A stretch of 64,000 bases of DNA, from NCBI RefSeq assembly GCF_964204865.1, contig NC_135253.1:22170001-22234000 (forward strand), written 5' to 3'. Origin of the DNA: Styela clava. Lineage: Eukaryota > Chordata > Ascidiacea > Stolidobranchia > Styelidae. The first letter of the stretch is position 1. Each line of letters opens with the position of its first letter. Below the pieces are notes generated by a model. That model had not been told where the DNA came from. It saw nothing but the letters and a program-made list of their open reading frames with translations, and did no database searches. The position numbers were made by a program, and so were the translations under genes. This document shows, piece by piece, positions 21,208-33,066 of the stretch.

Positions 21208-21515
21208 GCTCGCCACTGGATGCCAATTGATAAGACTGTTCACTCTTGTTTATATAATACCCTCAAAAACTTCCGAGTTTCCAGTCGCAAGAATTTTCAC
21301 AGACAGCCGTCACGCTTGGCGGATTAAAAACCTTGTTCCCATAAACCCACGCAAGGTAATCAGAGGTGCGATGGCGAGTGTATTCCAACGCCTAGAACGA
21401 TGAGCAACACCTCCGAGGGGAGGACTGACTCAAAATCCGGGCTATTGTATGTTCTAAATACTTGTACGTGACGTTGTTGATAAAAAAGAATTATGACAAA
21501 GTCAAATGTAGGGTT

Positions 21516-21588
21516 TGTTTCCGCCCGGGCTCGAACCGGGGACCTTTCGCGTGTTAGGCGAACGTGATAACCACTACACTACGGAAAC
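21516..21588 (-). tRNA. tRNA-Val-AAC
   Basis: Consensus body. Its right flank is cut at tttctgcg (21616) and joins S2 at caagaattttc, so a Val-U gene is missing. Confidence 0.93.
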
Positions 21589-21672
21589 TACGCGAGCCTA
21601 GGTGTGGATTTCTGCGCAAGAATTTTCACAGACAGTCGTCACGCTCGGCGGATTAAAAACCGTGTTCCCATA

Positions 21673-22050
21673 ATTAAAAGGTGATACAGCGCAATTTTGG
21701 ATGAAATATCAGATCTCATACGATTCATAGAAAATTTAGGAATAAATCAAAGTAATATCCTTCTGACAAAAAAATCAATCTTTCACCACTAAACATTTCA
21801 AAGCAATTGGTCTAGTATTCAAAGAGAAAAGCGAATATATCATTACGAAGAAGAAGGACATGAACAATAACAACAACATAATATCAAAACGATTCAACGG
21901 TCCACGTGTCCGATAAGACAACAACGAGTCGCTCAGACACTTCTTTCGCATGATTTCCATGCATTGTTGTTGTTGTTGTTGTTGCCTTTGTTTTTGTGGC
22001 TTTGCGTGTTATTTGTCAGTTTTCATACAAGTTTTCAAAAAAAAAGGGTA
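21673..22050. repeat. L block
   Basis: Full L block. Minus-strand frame 21775-21960 carries MLLLLFM where most copies read MLLFLLM. Confidence 0.88.
22037..22045 (-). terminator. Oligo-T Pol III terminator
   Basis: T9 on the tRNA strand, about 25 nt past the gene at 22071. Confidence 0.65.
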
Positions 22051-22070
22051 GTAAGGAAATGATGAACCCT

Positions 22071-22143
22071 TGTTTCCGCCCGGGCTCGAATCGAGGACCT
22101 TTCGCGTGTAATGCGAACGTGATAACCACTACACTACGGAAAC
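22071..22143 (-). tRNA. tRNA-Val-UAC, T-arm changes
   Basis: Position 50 T and position 53 A weaken the T stem and B box; loop ATTACAC. Confidence 0.62.
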
Positions 22144-22452
22144 GCTCGCCACTGGACGCCAATTGATAAGACTGTTCACTCTTGTTTATATAATACCCTC
22201 AAAAACTTCCGAGTTTCCAGTCGCAAGAATTTTCACAGACAGCCGCCACGCTTGGCGGATTAAAAACCTTGTTCCCATAAACCCACGCAAGGTAATCAGA
22301 GGTGCGATGGCGAGTGTATTCCAACGCCTAGAACGATGAGCAACACCTCCGAGGGGAGGACTGGCTCAAAATCCGAGCTATTGTATGTTCTAAATACTTG
22401 TACGTGACGGTTGTCGATACAAAAGAATTATGACAAAGTCAAATATAGGGTT

Positions 22453-22525
22453 TGTTTCCGCCCGGGCTCGAACCGGGGACCCTTCGCGTGTAAAGCGAAC
22501 GTGATAACCACTACACTACGGAAAC
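22453..22525 (-). tRNA. tRNA-Val-UAC in a Val-A slot
   Basis: UAC body flanked on both sides by Val-A flanks (aatatagggttt and tacgcgagcctag). The one clear conversion of Val-A to Val-U. Variable loop altered (ggacccttcg). Confidence 0.85.
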
Positions 22526-22788
22526 TACGCGAGCCTAGGTGTGGATTTCTGCGATACATAATTCCCAAATTTCCAAACCTCTCGCAAATAACCATCCCTG
22601 CTTGGGATTCGAACCTGCAAACCCACGCAAGGTAATCAGAGGTGCGATGGCGAGTGTATTCCAACGCCTAGAACGATGAGCAACACCTCCGAGGGGAGGA
22701 CTCAAAATCCGAGCTATTGTATGTTTGAAATACTTATACGTGACGATTGTCAATACAAAAGAATTATGACAAAGTCAAATATAGGGTT

Positions 22789-22861
22789 TGTTTCCGCCAG
22801 GGCTCGAACCGGGGACCTTTCGCGTGTTAGGTGAACGTGATAACCACTTCACTACGGAAAC
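22789..22861 (-). tRNA. tRNA-Val-AAC, defective
   Basis: Position 63 T (T stem), position 30 A (A30-C40) and position 13 A. Confidence 0.6.
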
Positions 22862-23124
22862 TACACGAGCCTAGGGATGGATTTCTGCGATACATATTTC
22901 CCAAATTCCGTAACCTCTCGCAAATAACCATCCCTGCCTGGGATTCGAATCTGCAAACCCACGCAAGGTAATCAGAGGTGCGATGGCGAGCATATTCCAA
23001 CGCCTAGAACGATGAGCAACACCTCCGAGGGCAGGACTCAAAATCCGAGCTATTTTATGTTTGAAATACTTATACGTGACGGTTGTCGATACAAAAGAAT
23101 TATGACAAATTCAAATGTAGGGTT

Positions 23125-23197
23125 TGTTTCCGCCCGGTCTCGAACCGGGGACCTTTCGCGTGTTAGGCGAACGTGATAACCACTACACTACGGAAAC
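23125..23197 (-). tRNA. tRNA-Val-AAC
   Basis: Val-A body with T-loop position 60 A; stems intact. Follows another Val-A (no Val-U between). Confidence 0.9.
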
Positions 23198-23449
23198 CCC
23201 ACGAGCCTAGGGATGAATTTCTGCAAAACATAATTCCCAAATTTCAAAACCTCTCGCAAATAACCATTCCTGCTTGGGATTCGAACCTGCGAACCCACGC
23301 AAGGTAATCAGAGATGCGGTCGCGAGCGTATTCCAACGTCTAGAACGATGAGCAACACCTCCGACGGGAGGACTCAAAATAAGAGCTATTGTATCTTTGA
23401 AATACTTATACGTGATGTTTGTGAATGAAGTAAGGAAATAATAAACCCT

Positions 23450-23522
23450 TTTTTCCGCCCGGGCTCGAACCGGGGAACTTTCGCGTGTAAAGCGAACGTG
23501 ATAACCACTACACTACGGAAAC
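23450..23522 (-). tRNA. tRNA-Val-UAC, end mismatch
   Basis: Position 72 C to A breaks the terminal pair; variable loop AGTTC. Confidence 0.7.
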
Positions 23523-23658
23523 GTTCGCCACTGGACGCCAATTGATAAGACTGTTCACTCATGTTTATATAATACCCTCAAAAACTTCCGAGTTTCTAGT
23601 CGCAAGATTTTTCACAGACAGCCGTCACGCTTGGCGGATTAAAAACCTTGTTCCCATA

Positions 23659-24040
23659 ATTAAAAGGTGATACAGCGCAATTTTGGATGAAATATCAGAT
23701 CTCATACGATTCATAGAAAATTTAGGAATAAATCAAAGTAATATCCTTCTGACAAAAAAATCAATCTTTCACCACTAAACATTTCAAAGCAATTGGTCTA
23801 GTTTTCAAAGAGAAAAGCGAATATATCATGACGAAGAAGAAGGACATCAACAAGAACAACAACATAATATCAAAACGATTCAACGGTCCACGTGTCCAAT
23901 AAGACAACAACGAGTCGCTCAGACACTTCTTTCGCATGATTTCCACGCATTGTTGTTGTTGTTGCTGTTGCCTTTGTTATTTGTGGCTTTGCGTGTTATT
24001 TGTCAGTTTTCATACAAGTTTTCAAAAAAAAAAAGTGGTA
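23659..24040. repeat. L block
   Basis: Full L block with a longer TTG tract. Minus-strand frame 23761-23946 has K for N in SLNTRP. Confidence 0.88.
24024..24034 (-). terminator. Oligo-T Pol III terminator
   Basis: T11 on the tRNA strand, 26 nt past the gene at 24061. Confidence 0.68.
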
Positions 24041-24060
24041 GTAAAGAAATGATAAACCCT

Positions 24061-24133
24061 TGTTTCCGCCCGGGCTCGAACCGGGGACTTTTCGCGTGTA
24101 AAGCGAACGTGATAACCACTACACTACGGAAAC
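24061..24133 (-). tRNA. tRNA-Val-UAC
   Basis: Val-U body with a variable-loop change (gggacttttcg on +). Confidence 0.88.
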
Positions 24134-24427
24134 GCTCGCCACTGGACGCCAATTGATAAGACTGTTCACTCTTGTTTATATAATACCCTCAAAAACTTCC
24201 GAGTTTCCAGTCGCAAGAATTTTCACAGACAGCCGTCACGCTTGGCGTATTAAAAACCTTGTTCCCATAAACCCACGCAAGGTAATCAGAGATGCGGTCG
24301 CGAGCGTATTCCAACGTCTAGAACGATGAGCAACACCTCCGACGGGAGGACTCAAAATTCGAGCTATTGTATCTTTGAAATACTTATACGTGATGTTTGT
24401 GAATGAAGTAAGGAAATAATAAACCCT

Positions 24428-24500
24428 TGTTTCCGTCCGGGCTCGAACCGGGGACCTTTCGCGTGTAAAGCGAACGTGATAACCACTACACTACGGAAAC
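24428..24500 (-). tRNA. tRNA-Val-UAC, T-stem mismatch
   Basis: Position 65 G to A mismatches C49. The spacer to its left is S2 switching to S1 in the shared core, so no Val-A lies between 24061 and 24428. Confidence 0.74.
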
Positions 24501-24808
24501 GCTCGCCACTGGATGCCAATTGATAAGACTGTTCACTCTTGTTTATATAATACCCTCAAAAACTTCCGAGTTTCCAGTCGCAAGAATTTTCACAGACAGC
24601 CGTCACGCTTGGCGGATTAAAAACCTTGTTCCCATAAACCCACGCAAGGTAATCAGAGGTGCGATGGCGAGTGTATTCCAACGCCTAGAACGATGAGCAA
24701 CACCTCCGAGGGGAGGACTGACTCAAAATCCGGGCTATTGTATGTTCTAAATACTTGTATGTGACGTTGTTGATAAAAAAGAATTATGACAAAGTCAAAT
24801 GTAGGGTT

Positions 24809-24881
24809 TGTTTCCGCCCGGGCTCGAACCGGGGACCTTTCGCGTGTTAGGCGAACGTGATAACCACTACACTACGGAAAC
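24809..24881 (-). tRNA. tRNA-Val-AAC
   Basis: Consensus Val-A body. Confidence 0.93.
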
Positions 24882-25133
24882 TACGCGAGCCTAGGTGTGG
24901 ATTTCTGCGATACATAATTCCCAAATTTCCAAACCTCTCGCAAATAACCATCCCTGCTTGGGATTCGAACCTGCAAACCCACGCAAGGTAATCAGAGGCG
25001 CGATGGCGAGCGTATTCCAAGGCCTAGAACGATGAGCAACACCTCCGAGGGGAGGACTCAAAATTCGAGCTATTGTATCTTTGAAATACTTATACGTGAT
25101 GTTTGTGAATGAAGTAAGGAAATGATAAACCCC

Positions 25134-25206
25134 TGTTTCCGCCCGGGCTCGAACCGGGGACCTTTCGCGTGTAAAGCGAACGTGATAACCACTACACTAA
25201 AGAAAC
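25134..25206 (-). tRNA. tRNA-Val-UAC, acceptor mismatch
   Basis: Position 6 T (wobble) and 7 T (T7-C66 mismatch). Confidence 0.68.
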
Positions 25207-25342
25207 GCTTACCGCTGGACGGCAATTGATAAGACTGTTCACTCTTGTGTATTTAATACCCTCAAAAACTTCCGAGTTTCCAGTCGCAAGAATTTCCACA
25301 GACAGCCGTCACGCTTGGCGGATTAAAAACCGTGTTCCCATA

Positions 25343-25540
25343 ATTAAAAGGTGATACAGCGCAATTTTGTATGAAATATCAGATCTCATACGATTCAAAG
25401 AAAATTTAGTAATAAATCAAAGTAATATCCTTCTGACAAAAAAATCAATCTTTCACCACTAAACATTTCAAAGCAATTGGTCTAGTATTCAAAGAGAAAA
25501 GCGAATATATCATGACGAAGAAGAAGGACATCAACAAGAA
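25343..25540. repeat. L block, truncated
   Basis: Same truncated L and same junction as 18593-18790 (offset 6750). Confidence 0.88.
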
Positions 25541-25569
25541 TGCCGATTGATAAGACTGTTCACTGTTCA

Positions 25570-25610
25570 CGCGTGTTAGGCGAACGTGATAACCACTACA
25601 CTACGGAAAC
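25570..25610 (-). pseudogene. tRNA-Val-AAC 5' fragment
   Basis: Same fragment as 18820 (offset 6750). Confidence 0.88.
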
Positions 25611-25862
25611 TACGCGAGCCTAGGTGTGGATTTCTGCGATACATAATTCCCAAATTTCCAAACCTCTCGCAAATAACCATCCCTGCTTGGGATTCGAACC
25701 TGCAAACCCACGCAAGGTAATCAGAGGCGCGATGGCGAGCGTATTCCAAGGCCTAGAACGATGAGCAACACCTCCGAGGGGAGGACTCAAAATTCGAGCT
25801 ATTGTATCTTTGAAATACTTATACGTGATGTTTGTGAATGAAGTAAGGAAATGATAAACCCT

Positions 25863-25935
25863 TGTTTCCGCCCGGGCTCGAACCGGGGACCTTTCGCGTG
25901 TAAAGCGAACGTGATAACCACTACACTACAGAAAC
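25863..25935 (-). tRNA. tRNA-Val-UAC
   Basis: Val-U body, position 6 T wobble. Confidence 0.88.
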
Positions 25936-26071
25936 GCTTACCGCTGGACGGCAATTGATAAGACTGTTCACTCTTGTGTATTTAATACCCTCAAAAACTT
26001 CCGAGTTTCCAGTCGCAAGAATTTTCACAGACAGCCGTCACGCTTGGCGGATTAAAAACCGTGTTCCCATA

Positions 26072-26444
26072 ATTAAAAGGTGATACAGCGCAATTTTGGA
26101 TGAAATATCAGATCTCATACGATTCAAAGAAAATTTAGTAATAAATCAAAGTAATATCTTTCTGACAAAAAAATCAATCTTTCACCACTAAACATTTCAA
26201 AGCAATTGGTCTAGTATTCAAAGAGAAAAGCGAATATATCATGACGAAGAAGAAGGACATCAACAAGAACAACAACATAATATCAAAACGATTCAACGGT
26301 CCACGTGTCCAATAAGATAACAACGAGTCGCTCAGACACTTCTTTCTCATGATTTCCACGCATTGTTGTTGTTGTTGCCTTTGTTTTTGTGGCTTTGCGT
26401 GTTATTTGTCAGTTTTCCTACAAGTTTTCAAAAAAAAAGTGGTA
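26072..26444. repeat. L block
   Basis: Full L block; minus-strand frame 26174-26359. The large duplication begins in or near its right half. Confidence 0.88.
26430..26438 (-). terminator. Oligo-T Pol III terminator
   Basis: T9, 26 nt past the gene at 26465. Confidence 0.65.
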
Positions 26445-26464
26445 GTAAGGAAATGATAAACCCT

Positions 26465-26537
26465 TGTTTCCGCCCGGGCTCGAACCGGGGACCTTTCGCG
26501 TGTAAAGCGAACGTGATAACCACTACACTACGGAAAC
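26465..26537 (-). tRNA. tRNA-Val-UAC
   Basis: Consensus body; first gene of the large duplication copy 1. Confidence 0.94.
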
Positions 26538-26850
26538 GCTCGCCACTGGACGTCAATTGATAAGACTGTTCACTCTTGTTTATATAATACCCTCAAAAAC
26601 TTCCGAGTTTCCAGTCGCAAGTATTTTCACAGACAGCCGTCACGCTTGGCGGATTAAAAACCTTGTTCCCATAAACCCACGCAAAGTAATCAGAGGTGCG
26701 ATGGCGAGTGTATTCCAACGCCTAGAACGATGAGCAACACCTCCGAGGGGAGGACTGACTCAAAATCCGAGCTATTGTATGTATGTTCTAAATACTTGTA
26801 CGTGACGGTTGTCGATACAAAAGAATTATGACAAAGTCAAATGGAGGGTT

Positions 26851-26923
26851 TGTTTCCGCCCGGGCTCGAACCGGGGACCTTTCGCGTGTTAGGCGAACGT
26901 GATAACCACTACACTACGGAAAC
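26851..26923 (-). tRNA. tRNA-Val-AAC
   Basis: Consensus Val-A body; the S2 to its left carries a GTAT duplication (tgtatgtatg). Confidence 0.93.
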
Positions 26924-27175
26924 TACACGAGCCTAGGTGTGGATTTCTGCGATACATAATTCCCATATTTCCAAACCTCTCGCAAATAACCATCCCTGCT
27001 TGGGATTCGAACCTGCAAACCCACGCAAGGTAATCAGAGGTGCGGTGGCGAGCGTATTCAAACGCCTAGAACGATGAGCAACACTTCCGACGGGAGGACT
27101 CAAAATTCGAGCTATTGTATCTTTGAAATACTTATACGTGATGTTTGTGAATGAAGTAAGGTAATAATAAACCCT

Positions 27176-27248
27176 TGTTTCCGCCCGGGCTCGAACCGGG
27201 GACCTTTCGCGTGTAAAGCGAACGTGATAACCACTACACTACGGAAAC
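27176..27248 (-). tRNA. tRNA-Val-UAC
   Basis: Consensus Val-U body. Confidence 0.93.
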
Positions 27249-27384
27249 GCTCACCACTGGACGGCAATTGATAAGACTGTTCACTCTTGTGTATTTAATA
27301 CCCTCAAAAACTTCCGAGTTTCCAGTCGCAAGAATTTTCATAGACAGCCGCCACGCTTGGCGGATTAAAAACCGTGTTCCCATA

Positions 27385-27765
27385 ATTAAAAGGTGATACA
27401 GCGCAATTTTGGATGAAATATCAGATCTCATACGATTCATAGAAAATTTAGGAATAAATCAAAGTAATATCCTTCTGACAAAAAAATCAATCTTTCACCA
27501 CTAAACATTTCAAAGCAATTGGTCTAGTATTCAAAGAGAAAAACGAATATATCATGACGAAGAAGAAGGACATCAACAAGAACAACAACATAATATCAAA
27601 ACGATTCAACGGTCCACGTGTCCAATAAGACAACAACGAGTCGCTCAGACACTTCTTTCGCATGATTTCCACGCATTGTTGTTGTTTTTGTTGTTGCCTT
27701 TGTTATTTGTGGCTTTGCGTGTTGTTTGTCAGTTTTCATAAAAATTTTCAAAAAAAAAAGTGGTA
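27385..27765. repeat. L block
   Basis: Full L block; minus-strand frame 27487-27672 reads SFFSL for SLFSL. TTG tract interrupted by TTTTTG. Confidence 0.88.
27750..27759 (-). terminator. Oligo-T Pol III terminator
   Basis: T10, 26 nt past the gene at 27786. Confidence 0.66.
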
Positions 27766-27785
27766 GTAAAGAAATGATAAACCCT

Positions 27786-27858
27786 TGTTTCCGCCCGGGC
27801 TCGAACCGGGGACCTTTCGCGTGTAAAGCGAACGTGATAACCACTACACTACGGAAAC
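27786..27858 (-). tRNA. tRNA-Val-UAC
   Basis: Consensus Val-U body. Confidence 0.94.
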
Positions 27859-28168
27859 GCTCGCCACTGGATGCCAATTGATAAGAATGGTCACTCTTGT
27901 TTATATAATACCCTCAAAAACTTCCGAGTTTCCAGTCGCAAGAATTTTCACAGACAGCCGTCACGCTTGGCTGATTAAAAACCTTGTTCCCATAAACCCA
28001 CGCAAGGTAATCAGAGGTGCTATGGCGAGTGTATTCCAACGCCTAGAACGATGAGCAACACCTCCGAGGGGAGGACTGACTCAAAATTCGAGCTATTGTA
28101 TGTTCTAAATACTTGTACGTGACGGTTGTCGATACAAAAGAATTATGACAAAGTCAAATGGAGGGTTT

Positions 28169-28241
28169 TGTTTCCGCCCGGGCTCGAACCGGGGACCTTT
28201 CGCGTGTTAGGCGAACGTGATAACCACTACACTACGGAAAC
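28169..28241 (-). tRNA. tRNA-Val-AAC
   Basis: Consensus body; one extra T in the left flank (gagggttttg). Confidence 0.93.
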
Positions 28242-28493
28242 TCCACGAGCCTAGGGGTGAATTTCTGCAAAACATAATTCCCAAATTTCCAAACCTCTCG
28301 CAAATAACCATCCCTGCTTGGGCTTCGAACCTGCGAACCCACGCAAGGTAATCAGAGATGCGGTGGCGAGCGTATTCCAACGCCTAGAACGATGAGCAAC
28401 ACCTCCGACGGTAGGACTCAAAATTCGAGCTCTTGTATCTTTGAAATACTTATACGTGATGTTTGTGAATGAAGTAAGGAAATAATAAACCCT

Positions 28494-28566
28494 TGTTTCC
28501 GCCTGGGCTCGAACCGGGGACCTTTCGCGTGTAAAGCGAACGTGATAACCACTACACTACGGAAAC
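28494..28566 (-). tRNA. tRNA-Val-UAC, T-stem mismatch
   Basis: Position 63 G to A mismatches C51. Confidence 0.74.
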
Positions 28567-28874
28567 GCTCGCCACTGGATGCCAATTGATAAGACTGTTC
28601 ACTCTTGTTTATATAATACCCTCAAAAACTTCCGAGTTTCCAGTCGCAAGAATTTTCACAGACAGCCGTCACGCTTGGCGGATTAAAAACCTTGTTCCCA
28701 TAAACCCACGCAAGGTAATCAGAGGTGCGATGGCGAGTGTATTCCAACGCCTAGAACGATGAGCAACACCTCCGAGGGGAGGACTGACTCAAAATCCGGG
28801 CTATTGTATGTTCTAAATACTTGTACGTGACGTTGTTGATAAAAAAGAATTATGACAAAGTCAAATGTAGGGTT

Positions 28875-28947
28875 TGTTTCCGCCCGTGCTCGAACCGGGG
28901 ACCTTTCGCGTGTTAGGCAAACGTGATAACCACTACACTACGGAAAC
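28875..28947 (-). tRNA. tRNA-Val-AAC, 61A subfamily
   Basis: Position 61 A plus position 29 T (U29-G41 wobble). Confidence 0.7.
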
Positions 28948-29199
28948 TACGCGAGCCTAGGTGTGGATTTCTGCGATACATAATTCCCAAATTTCCAAAC
29001 CTCTCGCAAATAACCATCCCTGCTTGGGCTTCGAACCTGCGAACCCACGCAAGGTAATCAGATATGCGGTGGCGAGCGTATTCCAACGCCTAGAACGATG
29101 AGCAACACCTCCGACGGGAGGACTCAAAATTCGAGCTATTGTATCTTTGAAATACTTATACGTGATGTTTGTGAATGAAGTAAGGAAATAATAAACCCT

Positions 29200-29272
29200 T
29201 GTTTCCGCCCGGGCTCGAACCGGGGACCTTTCGCGTGTAAAGCGAACGTGATAACCACTACACTACGGAAAC
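29200..29272 (-). tRNA. tRNA-Val-UAC
   Basis: Consensus Val-U body. Confidence 0.93.
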
Positions 29273-29580
29273 GCTCGCCACTGGATGCCAATTGATAAGA
29301 CTGTTCACTCTTGTTTATATAATACCCTCAAAAACTTCCGAGTTTCCAGTCGCAAGAATTTTCACAGACAGCCGTCACGCTTGGCGGATTAAAAACCTTG
29401 TTCCCATAAACCCACGCAAGGTAATCAGAGGTGCGATGGCGAGTGTATTCCAACGCCTAGAACGATGAGCAACACCTCCGAGGGGAGGACTGACTCAAAA
29501 TCCGGGCTATTGTATGTTCTAAATACTTGTACGTGACGTTGTTAATAAAAAAGAATTATGACAAAGTCAAATGTAGGGTT

Positions 29581-29653
29581 TGTTTCCGCCCGGGCTCGAA
29601 CCGGGGACCTTTCGCGTGTTAGGCGAACGTGATAACCACTACACTACGGAAAC
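29581..29653 (-). tRNA. tRNA-Val-AAC
   Basis: Consensus Val-A body. Confidence 0.93.
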
Positions 29654-29905
29654 TCCGCGAGCCTAGGTGTGGATTTCTGCGATACATATTTCCCAAATTT
29701 CCAAACCTCTCGCAAATAACCATCCCTGCTTGGGATTCGAACCTGCAAACCCACGCAAGGTAATCAGAGGTGCGATGGCGAGCGTATTCCAAGGCCTAGA
29801 ACAATGAGCAACACCTCCGAGGGGAGGACTCAAAATTCGAGCTGTTGTATCTTTGAAATACTTATACGTGATGTTTGTGAATGAAGTAAGGAAATGATAA
29901 ACCCT

Positions 29906-29978
29906 TGTTTCCGCCCGGGCTCGAACCGGGGACCTTTCGCGTGTAAAGCGAACGTGATAACCACTACACTACGGCGAC
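29906..29978 (-). tRNA. tRNA-Val-UAC, acceptor mismatches
   Basis: Positions 3 C and 4 G give two mismatches (3-70, 4-69). Likely non-functional. Confidence 0.58.
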
Positions 29979-30114
29979 GCTTACCGCTGGACGGCAATTG
30001 ATAAGACTGTTCACTCTTGTGTATTTAATACCCTCAAAGACTTCCGAGTTTCCAGTCGCAAGAATTTTCACAGACAGCCGTCACGCTTGGCGGATTAAAA
30101 ACCGTGTTCCCATA

Positions 30115-30488
30115 ATTAAAAGGTGATACAGCGCAATTTTGGATGAAATATCAGATCTCATACGATTCAAAGAAAATTTAGGAATAAATCAAAGTAATAT
30201 CTTTCTGACAAAAAAAATCAATCTTTCACCACTAAACATTTCAAAGCAATTGGTCTAGTATTCAAAGAGAAAAGCGAATATATCATGACGAAGAAGAAGG
30301 ACATCAACAAGAACAACAACATAATATCAAAACGATTCAACGGTCCACGTGTCCAATAAGATAACAACGAGTCGCTCAGACACTTCTTTCTCATGATTTC
30401 CACGCATTGTTGTTGTTGTTGCCTTTGTTTTTGTGGCTTTGCGTGTTATTTGTCAGTTTTCATACAAGTTTTCAAAAAAAAAGTGGTA
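30115..30488. repeat. L block
   Basis: Full L block; minus-strand frame 30218-30403 identical to the common form. Confidence 0.88.
30474..30482 (-). terminator. Oligo-T Pol III terminator
   Basis: T9, 26 nt past the gene at 30509. Confidence 0.65.
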
Positions 30489-30508
30489 GTAAGGAAATGA
30501 TAAACCCT

Positions 30509-30581
30509 TGTTTCCGTCCGGGCTCGAACCGGGGACCTTTCGCGTGTAAAGCGAACGTGATAAGCACTACACTACGGAAAC
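30509..30581 (-). tRNA. tRNA-Val-UAC, T-stem mismatch
   Basis: Position 65 A and D-loop position 18 C. Confidence 0.7.
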
Positions 30582-30889
30582 GCTCGCCACTGGATGCCGA
30601 TTGATAAGACTGTTCACTCTTGTTTATATAATACCCTCAAAAACTTCCGAGTTTCCAGTCGCAAGAATTTTCACAGACAGCCGTCACGCTTGGCGGATCA
30701 AAAACCTTGTTCCCATGAACCCACGCAAGGTAATCAGAGGTGCGATGGCGAGTGTATTCAACGCCTAGAACGATGAGCAACACCTCCGAGGGGAGGACTG
30801 ACTCAAAATCCGAGCTATTGTATGTTCTAAATACTTGTACGTGACGGTTGTCGATACAAAAGAATTATGACAAAGTCAAATATAGGGTT

Positions 30890-30962
30890 TGTTTCCGCCC
30901 GTGCTCGAACCGGGGACCTTTCGCGTGTTAGGCGAACGTGATAACCACTAAACTACGGAAAC
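30890..30962 (-). tRNA. tRNA-Val-AAC, 61A subfamily
   Basis: Position 61 A plus position 12 G to T in the D stem. The duplicate at 44271 has the normal position 12, one of the few differences between the large copies. Confidence 0.65.
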
Positions 30963-31214
30963 TACGCGAGCCTAGGTGTGGATTTCTGCGATACATAATT
31001 CCCAAATTTCCAAACCTCTCGCAAATAACCATCCCTGCTTGGGCTTCGAACCTGCGAACCCACGCAAGGTAATCAGAGATGCGGTGGCGAGCGTATTCCA
31101 ACGCCTAGAACGATGAGCAACACCTCCGACGGGAGGACTCAAAATTCGAGCTATTGTATCTTTGAAATACTTATACGTGTTGTTTGTGAATGAAGTAAGG
31201 AAATAATAAACCCT

Positions 31215-31287
31215 TGTTTCCGCGCGGGCTCGAACCGGGGACCTTTCGCGTGTAAAGCGAACGTGATAACCACTACACTACGGAAAC
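31215..31287 (-). tRNA. tRNA-Val-UAC, 64C subfamily
   Basis: Position 64 G to C mismatches C50. Confidence 0.72.
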
Positions 31288-31595
31288 GCTCGCCACTGGA
31301 TGCCAATTGATAAGACTGTTCACTCTTGTTTACATAATACCCTCAAAAACTTCCGAGTTTCCAGTCGCAAGAATTTTCACAGACAGCCGTCACGCTTGGC
31401 GGATTAAAAACCTTGTTCCCATAAACCCACGCAAGGTAATCAGAGGTGCGATGGCGAGTGTATTCCAACGCCTAGAACGATGAGCAACACCTCCGAGGGG
31501 AGGACTGACTCAAAATCCGGGCTATTGTATGTTCTAAATACTTGTACGTGACGTTGTTGATAAAAAAGAATTATGACAAAGTCAAATGTAGGGTT

Positions 31596-31668
31596 TGTTT
31601 CCGCCCGTGCTCGAACCGGGGACCTTTCGCGTGTTAGGCAAACGTGATAACCACTACACTACGGAAAC
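31596..31668 (-). tRNA. tRNA-Val-AAC, 61A subfamily
   Basis: Position 61 A and 29 T. Confidence 0.7.
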
Positions 31669-31920
31669 TACGCGAGCCTAGGTGTGGATTTCTGCGATAC
31701 ATAATTCCCAAATTTCCAAACCTCTCGCAAATAACCATCCCTGCTTGGGCTTCGAACCTGCGAACCCACGCAAGGTAATCAGATATGCGGTGGCGAGCGT
31801 ATTCCAACGCCTAGAACGATGAGCAACACCTCCGACGGGAGGACTCAAAATTCGAGCTATTGTATCTTTGAAATACTTATACGTGATGTTTGTGAATGAA
31901 GTAAGGAAATAATAAACCCT

Positions 31921-31993
31921 TGTTTCCGCCCGGGCTCGAACCGGGGACCTTTCGCGTGTAAAGCGAACGTGATAACCACTACACTACGGAAAC
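31921..31993 (-). tRNA. tRNA-Val-UAC
   Basis: Consensus Val-U body. Confidence 0.93.
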
Positions 31994-32301
31994 GCTCGCC
32001 ACTGGATGCCAATTGATAAGACTGTTCACTCTTGTTTATATAATACCCTCAAAAACTTCCGAGTTTCCAGTCGCAAGAATTTTCACAGACAGCCGTCACG
32101 CTTGGCGGATTAAAAACCTTGTTCCCATAAACCCACGCAAGGTAATCAGAGGTGCGATGGCGAGTGTATTCCAACGCCTAGAACGATGAGCAACACCTCC
32201 GAGGGGAGGACTGACTCAAAATCCGGGCTATTGTATGTTCTAAATACTTGTACGTGACGTTGTTAATAAAAAAGAATTATGACAAAGTCAAATATAGGGT
32301 T

Positions 32302-32374
32302 TGTTTCCGCCCGTGCTCGAACCGGGGACCTTTCGCGTGTTAGGCGAACGTGATAACCACTACACTACGGAAAC
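32302..32374 (-). tRNA. tRNA-Val-AAC, 61A subfamily
   Basis: Position 61 A only. Confidence 0.72.
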
Positions 32375-32626
32375 TACGCGAGCCTAGGTGTGGATTTCTG
32401 CGATACATAATTCCCAAATTTCCAAACCTCTCGCAAATAACCATCCCTGCTTGGGCTTCGAACCTGCGAACCCACGCAAGGTAATCAGAGATGCGGTGGC
32501 GAGCGTATTCCAACGCCTAGAACGATGAGCAACACCTCCGACGGGAGGACTCAAAATTCGAGCTATTGTATCTTTGAAATACTTATACGTGTTGTTTGTG
32601 AATGAAGTAAGGAAATAATAAACCCT

Positions 32627-32699
32627 TGTTTCCGCGCGGGCTCGAACCGGGGACCTTTCGCGTGTAAAGCGAACGTGATAACCACTACACTGCGGAAAC
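32627..32699 (-). tRNA. tRNA-Val-UAC, 64C subfamily
   Basis: Position 64 C and position 8 T to C (loss of conserved U8). Confidence 0.62.
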
Positions 32700-32993
32700 G
32701 CTCGCCACTGGATGCCAATTGCTAAGACTGTTCACTCTTGTTTATATAATACCCTCAAAAACTTCCGAGTTTCCAGTCGCAAGAATTTTCACAGACAGCC
32801 GTCACGCTTGGCGGATTAAAAACCTTGTTCCCATAAACCCACGCAAGGTAATCAGAGGTGCGATGGCGAGTGTATTCCAACGCCTAGAACGATGAGCAAC
32901 ACCTCCGACGGGAGGACTCAAAATTCGAGCTATTGTATCTTTGAAATACTTATACGTGTTGTTTGTGAATGAAGTAAGGAAATAATAAACCCT

Positions 32994-33066
32994 TGTTTCC
33001 GCGCGGGCTCGAACCGGGGACCTTTCGCGTGTAAAGCGAACGTGATAACCACTACACTACGGAAAC
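32994..33066 (-). tRNA. tRNA-Val-UAC, 64C subfamily
   Basis: Copy of 31215 (offset 1779). It directly follows another Val-U: the junction of the 1779-bp duplication falls in the S2/S1 shared core near 32880-32930. Confidence 0.72.

Noticed and set aside
22535-22753. Minus-strand frames reading HRSRRWNTLAIAPLITLRGFAGSNPKQGWLF
   Set aside because: Translation of the S1 B-box module and shared core. Open in many copies only because the copies are nearly identical.
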